From: Pithys albifrons albifrons
Taxonomy: Eukaryota > Chordata > Aves > Passeriformes > Thamnophilidae
Length of the DNA: 64,000 nucleotides
Assembly: GCF_047495875.1 (NCBI RefSeq)
Contig: NC_092473.1
Span: 14,909,733 to 14,973,732 of the forward strand
Direction: 5' to 3'
A model generated the notes under the pieces. The model was not told the origin of the DNA. It worked only from the letters and a program-made list of their open reading frames with translations, and made no database searches. The position numbers and the translations under genes were made by a program. This document shows, in pieces, positions 35,301 to 44,300 of this stretch. Positions within the stretch are counted from its first letter, which is position 1; each line of letters starts with the position of its first letter.

Positions 35301-38300
35301 AGCTCTTCTCTGACTGCTTCATCTGCCTTTGGCTGGTGGCACTGATGTGCTCTCCAGAAAGGATTCAAACGATGAGCAACCCTCTCCAGCAACTCACAAA
35401 GCCGTGAAAGCCCAAGGCAAACAACAGTCATCTCTATTTTCTTTTCAAAAGCATTACATTGCCTAAGCAGCTTTACCAAGGGGGATTGTGGCTCTGCCTC
35501 TGCATGAAGTGCCTGCACGGTCTGCTGCCCTGATGTGAACATGATACTGCAGACACAGAGCGCGGAACGGGGCGGGGGAGCGGCAGCACAAATCCACTCT
35601 GTCTATTAACCCGCTCCCTGTTCCCACAGAGCTGCCCCCTCCCCTGCAGGCAAACACAGCCAGCTGCCAGGGCAGAGCTCCAGGAGCCGTGCCTGCTGCC
35701 AACCCACCAGCTCACTCCCTGTTCCCTCCATCTCCCCTCCAACAGGGCTGCTTGGGCTGTAACTGCAGCTCAGCCGCCGAGCTGGGAAGGACAAATGATG
35801 CTTCACTGCCCTTTATACAAGGCAAATTGAAGACACAACCCCAAAACACCAAGGGGGAAACAGGCTTTATCCTCATGGGAACACTTGACAACTTCTCCAA
35901 GACACCACAAGTGAGCAGAGTGGTTGGGAAAAGATTCCTGCTCCCCCTCAGAGGGAGTTGTTGGGGTAACTGCATGAACTTACGAGTTGTCTCAGGTCAG
36001 GAAGGTGGCAGGAAAACTGAATCCTGGTACATCCCTGTCTCCCCTCTTCATTGCACTCACTGACCTTGACTGTGATGCTCTCCCTGCCCTTCCCCAGCAC
36101 AGCACACCCAGTCATGTCTCCCTCTTGACTCTCTTCTCCTCTTGCTTTTCCACCATTTCTCCCCTCTACCACCCTCCCCTTTATTTCCCAGCAATGTGAA
36201 CCATCCACACTCACACCCACACAGGTCACCTGTGCCCCTGGCAGGCCCTGAGGGAGCACTGTTGGCAACAGGCACTTACCAAGGACTTCTGGTCATAGCC
36301 CGAGGGCTCCAGCGACGAGTTGCTGCCTCTCCTCGAGTCCACAAAAGTGTGCACGGAGTCCATGTGTGGGGAGCACTTCGGGGTGGGCATGGGGGTGGCT
36401 GCCGTGCGCAGGATGATGGGCGGGGGCATCGACCCCCTGCCCTCCAGGTGCCCGTTGGGGGTCACGGCCAGGGAGTACATCTTCATCTCTGGGGACAGAG
36501 GGGAAGGCTCAGGGGTGGAAAACACTGCTCCAAATCACAGAATCCCAGAACATCTTGAGTTGGAAGGACCCACAAGGATCATGGAGTCCCCCAAGAGTCA
36601 TCCCCTGTGCCCCAGAGCAGCATCCAAACCCTCCTGGAGCTCTGGCAGCCTTGGGGCTGTGCCCACTGCCCTGGGGAGCCTGGGCAGTGCCCACCACCCT
36701 CTGGGGGAAGAGCCTTGTCCTGAGATCCAACCTCACCCTGCCCTGGCACGGCTCCAGCCATTCCCTGGGTGCTGTCCCTGCCCTGGCACAGCTCCAGCCA
36801 TTCCCTGTGCCCTGTCCCTGCCCCGGTACAGCTCCAGCCATTCCCTGGGTGCTGTCCCTGCCCTGACACAGCTCCAGCCATTCCCTGTGACCTGTCCCTG
36901 CCCTGGCACAGCTCCAGCCATTCCCTGGGTGCTGTCCCTGCCCTTGGCACAGCTCCAGCCATTCCCTGGGTGCTGTCCCTGGTCCCCACATGGCAGAGCT
37001 CAGTGCCTGCCCCTCCCCAGGAAATTGTCCCTGCACTGAGGTCTCCCCTCAGTCTCCTCTTCTCCAGATGAACAGACATGATAAGACCACCCCATTGTGT
37101 TAAAAGGCAGCAGGCAAATATCACAACCTCTTAAGAGGATCTCAGTCCCACCTGAACTTGGAACTCACTGCTCTCCAAAGGAATTATAGAATGGTTTGGT
37201 TGAAAAGGACCTTAAAGCTAAACTTGTTCCAGCCCCCCTGACACAGGCAGGGATGCCACCCACCAGATCATGTTCCTCAAAGCCCTGTCCAACCTGGCCT
37301 TGAACACCTTCAGAAAGCTTTTTTGCTCACTGTTTCTTGGGATTCAGAGTGGAATTAGAGTTTTGGGGACCAGGAGAAAGTTTCTGAGGAAAGGACACTG
37401 AGGACTGGCTGAATTCTCCCTTTTAAGTTCCCCTCTTGTCTGGGTCCCACAGAGGTTGTTGTGGGGATGTGCTCCAAGTTCCTTGCTGGGGAAGGCACTT
37501 GGCAAACAGCAAATGGAAACAGGAAATGGAAGTTGCTTTTACACATCCACCCATAACAGAGAAATCCAATGGCACTGTGGGAATTGCAAAAAGCACCTAT
37601 TTTTGCTGTATGGCAAGTCCAGGCTGCAAACTCTGTGTTCACACTGAGGCCAGAGCAGAGCCAACACCTCCAGCCCTGGGGAGTGCCAGGACACTCCAAA
37701 GCAAAGGCTGGTTTGTCCCAGAACTAGAGCTGAACCAGCTCCTGTTTTACTGGGCCTGGTGGCTCCTGGTTTCATACCAGCAATCAGTTCATATTCCAGA
37801 CTCAGTCTTGAGGAGAGGGAAGGATCAGCAGGAAGGCAGTGCAGGTCTGCAGGGAGGAATCCAGGGGAGTGCATCCCCCTGCCCTGCTCCTTCCACTGGC
37901 TGCTCTTGCAGTGCCCTTTGCTCCTGTTGGATCATCTTCAGCAGCTGCTTTGAGCACAACTGCCTGACCTGCACCACAGAATTCCATGGGAACGCTGCCA
38001 TTCACCTCCAGGGGGGGAGTTTCAGCTCAGAATTTGCTAATGCAACAGGACTGGCAAAGCCTTGTTGCTGTTCAGTCACCAGTTGGCACCTCTGAGACTC
38101 ATGGAGACACTCAGTCCCTCCTGGCCCTTGACTGATGGCCAGTTCAGCCCCATTTTCTATTCCTGCATTACCCAGGAAGAGGTGACAATGTTTTTTTTCT
38201 CCTAGAAATCTCTTATCTGAGGCTGCTCAACAAATAGCTGGTGCAAAGCTGGTGCAGAGCTGTGCTGTGGGTTCCTTGCCAACCAGTTGCAATGGACATC

Positions 38301-41300
38301 TGATCACTTGGTGTTTGGGATTTGTTGCTTCATCTGCAGACTGAGCAGCTCCATCACCTTGTTATGATCCAGCTCTGGCTCAGCTTCCCCAGCCAATAAT
38401 TCTGCCCCTTCCTCAGCTGAGTTCCATCTGCTCACCACAATCCAGCCCATTCCCTCAGCAGAAACAAAACCTGGCTGAGAAGCATTTCAAGTAATCCAAA
38501 CAGAGCCCAAGATGGGAATCAAAGTACAGAGGAACTAAAGTGGTTCCTCTTTACCCTCCTGCCATTCGCTCTGGGAAAATATGGGATCCCTTCTTGTCAC
38601 CTCTCTGGCTGCAAACTCCAGAGTGAAGGCTGTCACCTGCCAGTCCATGTTTTCAGTTCCCTGGTAGTGTGGCCTTACCTTCAATCGATTGCCAGACCCT
38701 CCTGCAACACAAATGAGCAGCAACGTTGCCATCAATCAAACCTCACCCAAATGTGTTTGTGTGGGAAACCAAAAAAAAGCACAGATGAGAACATGATTGA
38801 TTGGCAAAGCTGCTGAGAAGTAGGGTGAGAACATTGCTGTCAGCAAACCACTCTGTGGGGATGATGCAGGAGAAATGATGAGATGGAGCAAAATATTCTT
38901 GTGGAGTTTAAATGAGAGGAACATCTGTTTAAAGGAAATATCAGTGCTCATTTGGCTTTGCCTTTGCAGAGCTGCTCTGTGGACTCACATTAATTGCCAA
39001 ATGAAATGGGTTCTTCCACTTTGCCCCCATAAGTTTCTTTGGAAAGGTATGGAAGGAGAGCCACAGCTCTCAGACCCCAGGAAAATGTAGACACAAACCC
39101 CTCCCTACCTGTTGCTCGGAGGTCCTTCAGCTTCTCAAAATCATCCTCAAAGTTGGCAGATGTCTTGTCCTCATCTGTGTCTGACCTATTGGCATCACCC
39201 TGCAGAGAGGAGGGGGATAATTAACACACCCAATTAACCTGGGCTACTCAGCAGCTCAGAGGTACCTCTGCTCCCAGGGGTCAGTTGAAGTGAACCCAGG
39301 CAAGTCCTTCCCTGTGTTTGGGTTAATTGTCACACTTGGGCAGAAAGGATGATGTTGTGGCTGTCACTGCTGCTCCTGCCATGTGTTTCCTACACTGCCC
39401 CAGGCTCATGGACAGTGATTCCCAGAGAACACCAAAGCACAGCTGTAACCACAGGAGGACCAAGAAAACAGGCATGGTGGGTCCATATTGGTACTGCCCA
39501 CGAGCCCAGCTGAAAGTTCTTAGGGTTTGATGTCAAAAGATGCCAAAGGGTTTCTCTTGTTTATTTTGGCAGCACTTTGAATCTGACTTAGATCTGAAAG
39601 CCCAGCCCTGGTTTGCTTCCTTCAGGCTGGCTGGGAACACAGATTGTACCAGGACATCTCTTGGCAACACTGAGGGAGAGGGAATGAGGCAGCAGAGCAG
39701 CATCTCAGGGCAGAGAACACCACCCACCCTCACCCTGGCTTTCCTCCTGGAAATCCAGTTTATTTTCCCTTTTGTACACATCTGCTACCAAAACCCACCA
39801 GCCTGAGACAGAAGAGCTTGTCCTCAGGTTCTCCTTGCTGAGGGAGAGATTCCAGCACACAGTCAGCGTGACTTGGCCTGAATTCATCAAGACTGCAGAA
39901 AATCCGTGTAAATTGATAGCAAATGGTTGGATTGAAGCAGCTGATCCCAGAAAAAGGAGCACAGTTCCCTCCCTGGTGCCTGAAGAAATCACCACGGTTT
40001 CTAGAGACACAGTGCTGAAGTGGCAGTGAACTTAATTTCTTCTGTGATGGATTGCAAAGTGGAGCAGCCAAAGAGCCAGGATGACTGAAAGGCCCCAGCT
40101 CCCTTATTCATCTTCTCTGGTTTAGAGCACAAACCCCAGTGCAGAGGGGATGAAAGATGGGCACAATTTTGGAAGGTTTGCCTGTGCTTTCCCAGAGCAG
40201 CTCTGGGAGAGATTTCAAACTGACACAGGAACAATGTAAGCACAAATATGCAATTATGGGCCTGTTTGAAGTCTGGCTGCTTGTTGGACTAAGCACAAAT
40301 GCACCAAAAATGGGTCTGTGGCCATTTAAACCTGTTCTCTTCCAGGGATACTCCTGGCAAACCTGCTCCACAGGCAGAGCAGAACCTGAAATCAAGCTGA
40401 GAATGTGCTGGGATTCACAGGGCTATTTTTACTGCCCTTGCTGAGACTCTGCTGATGGTTCTGAGTTCAGAGCAGCTCTGACATGCTCCCTCTGAGCTGC
40501 ACAAGCCTCCCAGGAGTCACTCTCCAGCCCAGTAACAAACCACCTCAGCAAAGGGAGGAGAAGTGCCCCCAGCGACTCCTGTGACTGCTGAGAACAACCC
40601 CAGAAAGAGTCAAAGGGGTCAAAACCAGAATTCTGCCATATTCCCAACCTACCAAGAGAACCAAGGGTGACAAAAGAAAACCCAGCTCTCCACTGGCAGT
40701 TCTTCCTGGGATTTGCTCAAGGAGACTGTAAACATCCAGAGCTGGAACTCTGAGCAACTTGGTCCAGTGGGAGGTGTCCCTGCCCATGGCAGGAGGGTGG
40801 AACCAGATGATCTTTAAGGTCCTTCCAACTCAAACCATTCCAGGATTGCATGATATTAAGTCCAAGGCTTGACTCAAGCCCTGGTGGCCAAATGCAGCCC
40901 TGAGAAGGGTGTTCTGCAGCCCTGAGAAGGGTGTTTGTTCTGCAGCCCTCAGAAGGGTGTTCTGCAGCCCTCAGAAGGGTGTTCTGCAGCCCCGAGAAGG
41001 GTGTTTGTTCTGCAGCCCTGAGAAGGGTGTTTGTTCTGCAGCCCCGAGAAGGGTGTTTGTTCTGCAGCCCCGAGAAGGGTGTTTGTTCTGCAGCCCCGAG
41101 AAGGGTGTTTGTTCTGCAGCCCTCAGAAGGGTGTTCTGCAGCCCTCAGAAGGGTGTTTGTTCTGCAGCCCTCAGAAGGGTGTTCTGCAGCCCTCAGAAGG
41201 GTGTTTGTTCTGCAGCCCCGAGAAGGATGTTCTGTAGCTCTGAGAAGGGTGTTCTGCAGCCCTGAGAAGGGTGTTTGTTCTGCAGCCCCGAGAAGGGTGT

Positions 41301-44300
41301 TCTGCAGCCCTCAGAAGGATGTTCTGCAGCCCTGAGAAGGGTGTTCTGCAGCCCTCAGAAGGGTGTTTGTTCTGCAGCCCTCAGAAGGGTGTTTGTTCTG
41401 CAGCCCTCAGAAGGGTGTTCTGCAGCCCAGCTAATTCCTCTCTCTGACATAACTTCCAAGCTCACAGGTTTGATGTCAGGGTTTGTAATAAATGGAAGTG
41501 GAGAGCAAAATGTGCCCTGCAAATGTCACAGCTGTGGCTGGTGGCCTTTTCAGAGGCAGCACTGGGTGAGTAATCCAAGCCTGGAGATGCACAGCTTGCA
41601 CATCATGGGCCACAGAACCTCTGAAAGGAGCCATCAAGCCTGAGCTTAGACCACAACCATTTGGCTGCCTCAGTGACCAGGCACTCAGAGAGCTCTGCCT
41701 GTCCATCAGCACGTGGCTGAACCTCCAGGAGGGCAGGCAAGGAATGGGATCTGCTCTGTATGGAGATTCCTGTTGCGTTGCTGAGAGGAGAGAACTTTCT
41801 TCTGCCTTAAAGCATCATCCTAAACAGCTCCAAATGGAATGCTTGAAATGCAGCTCTTGGACTGCTGTGCTACTTGTGCTGCCAGCCTCAAATAACACAG
41901 ATGGGACCCAAGGAAATGCCTGGACTGAGACCCAGCCCACACCATGCCTGGTCCACACCACCAGAACTGGCTGGAATATATTGCAGGTCTGAGGTTTGCC
42001 CTATAAAAACAAAGCCCACAGGATATATGGGAGATTAGGTGAATACAATTAATCCTAAACTAATTTCTCTGGACCCTGCAGCAGACCAACCAAAATCCTG
42101 GTATCCCCATCCCATGACACACTCAGTGGGCCTTAATTACAAGACCTTCAATGCTCATCTATACCCCTTAATTTAAATTCTGGGCTGTTTGCATGGCAGG
42201 ATGTTACACTGATGTGGATCCACCCCTACAGGTGGGGATCAGTGCCCTCCCTCCCTCTGCTCCCACCTCTCACCTCTGCCTGGAATCCCTCCACCAGGAT
42301 GGCAACCAGGAGGTTGAAGAGCACGTAATTCCCAAAGGTCATGAGGGCCACAAAGTAGAGAGCTGCCCACGAGGAGGTCGATGCCATCCCGTTGTACAGG
42401 ACCACGTTCCAGTCCTCCTGAGTGAGGATCTGCAGGGAGGGAAGGGTTGGGAAGGGAAGGGTTGGGAAGGGAAGGGTTGGGAAGGTTTGGGAAGGGAAGG
42501 TTTGGGAAGGGAAGGTTTGGGAAGGTTTGGGAAGGGTTGGGAAGGGAAGGTTTGGGAAGGTTTGGGAAGGGAAGGTTTGGGAAGGGAAGGTTTGGGAAGG
42601 GAAGGTTTGGGAAGGTTTGGGAAGGTTTGGGAAGGTTTGGGAAGGGAAGGTTTGGGAAGGTTTGGGAAGGGAAGGTTTGGGAAGGGAAGGTTTGGGAAGG
42701 GAAGGTTTGGGAAGGGAAGGTTTGGGAAGGTTTGGGAAGGTTTGGGAAGGGAAGGTTTGGGAAGGGAAGGTTTGGGAAGGTTTGGGAAGGTTTGGGAAGG
42801 TTTGGGAAGGGAAGGAAAGGGAAGGTTTGGGAAGGGAAGGTTTGGGAAGGGAAGGGAAGGTTTGGGAAGGGAAGGGAAGGTTTGGGAAGGGAAGGGAAGG
42901 GAAGGGAAGGGAAGGGAAGGGAAGGGAAGGGAAGGGAAGGGAAGGGAAGGGAAGGGAAGGGTTGGGAAGGGAAGGGAAAGACTCCAATTATTGCTCCCAG
43001 GCACAGCAACTACATTCAAATACAGTCTCAGCCACTTCTTCCTCTGCTTTTGACCTTTTCTGAGCACAATCACTCGCAGGTCTCAGGAGATGAAGCAGCA
43101 GAAATGTCCTTTATTTAGCTCTGTCCTGGCCAAACCTCCCCTCCCTGCAGGAAGATCTGACACTCACTGCCCCGATAGGACTAGTTCAAATCCCAGATAT
43201 CCCAACCTGAAGGATGCACTGGTCCTAATCCCATGATTTTGTGGAGGTATTGCCTCCTCTGATAACCATCAGAAGACAACAGACCTGAGGCCACAGACCT
43301 TGTCTCCTTCCAGGCTGTTCTTTATGAAGCAACTGGAGCTGAAGGAAAGGGTAAGGGACAGGATATTTGATGGGATAAATGACATTGGGTGGCTCAAGAA
43401 ATTCAGGGAAGCAAAGAGGTTTCCTTTAGGTAAAAGCACTGACAAGCTGGGCAAAAAATAGACATCTGTACAAAGCTTTGCTCCAAGGGATGTACCTCAG
43501 GGATTTCCTCCTGGAGCCTTAGAAAAGAGGATGACAGACTCATGTTCTACATTAATTTGTGCCTGCAATGACAATGGCCTCAAACCCTCCTGAAAGCCAA
43601 GGCAGAGCTTTGGGGACAGGAATGAATTGAGCTGCACTGAGTGATGTCACTCAATAACCTTCATGGGACACAGGACTGAGCCCTTGTGCTCTGTGCCAAC
43701 TCCAACTTCCCAAGGACTGCCAGGAGAAATGCAGGAATCTGTGAGAGAAAAATGTGAACCTCTGAGGCTGCTGCTGCTTTGTAAGTTCTGCTTTTCCCAG
43801 TGAAGGCTCCAGACTGGTTCCCACCTTGAGTGATGCTCTGGTGGACACCAACTCTGCTGAGAAACTTGGCTTGATGTTATTTCCACTGGGCTCACATTGA
43901 GCACTTGGGCTCTCAACTCTGAGCTTTGAAACAGAAAAGACTAATCTTTATATCTAGAATGCCCTTGAAATAGCAGCTTCTTGTGGAATATGTCACTAAT
44001 TCTGAGCACAAACCAGATCTTGGCTGCAGAGGAAACACAACTTTTTACATAAAGACTTTCCCAGCATCTCCAGCTCTGATTTGTGTCAGTGTTTGTCACT
44101 CCCAGTTACAGGAAATTGTGTGTAAAGTGCATTTTTGGGGGAGTGAAGGTGAGCAAGGAGGCAGATGTGCAGAACAGGGGCAGAATGGGCAGCAGAGTGT
44201 GGGTCTTGATCTTATTGATTACAGAAAAGGAAAACAAGGCTGGATTTCCTTCTTAGACCTTCCTTTTACCGACAAGAGATCTGCACAGAGCTGATTTTAG

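Larger units (their letters stand above)
36489..39108 (-). other. Intron between exons 5 and 6
   Basis: The left third is a VNTR-bearing CR1-like element (36530-37075) and a CR1 fragment (37185-37320). From 37320 to 39108 only single-copy sequence is seen. Confidence 0.6.
39200..42273 (-). other. Intron between exons 4 and 5
   Basis: This 3.1-kb intron contains a CR1 end (40735-40850) and a 22/26-bp minisatellite (40896-41428); the rest is single-copy. Confidence 0.6.

Noticed and set aside
42226..43118. Frames of 213-286 residues rich in GKVWEG or PSLPFP
   Set aside because: They are artefacts of the GGGAA/GGGAAGGTTT array. The only coding part in this interval is exon 4 (42274-42429).
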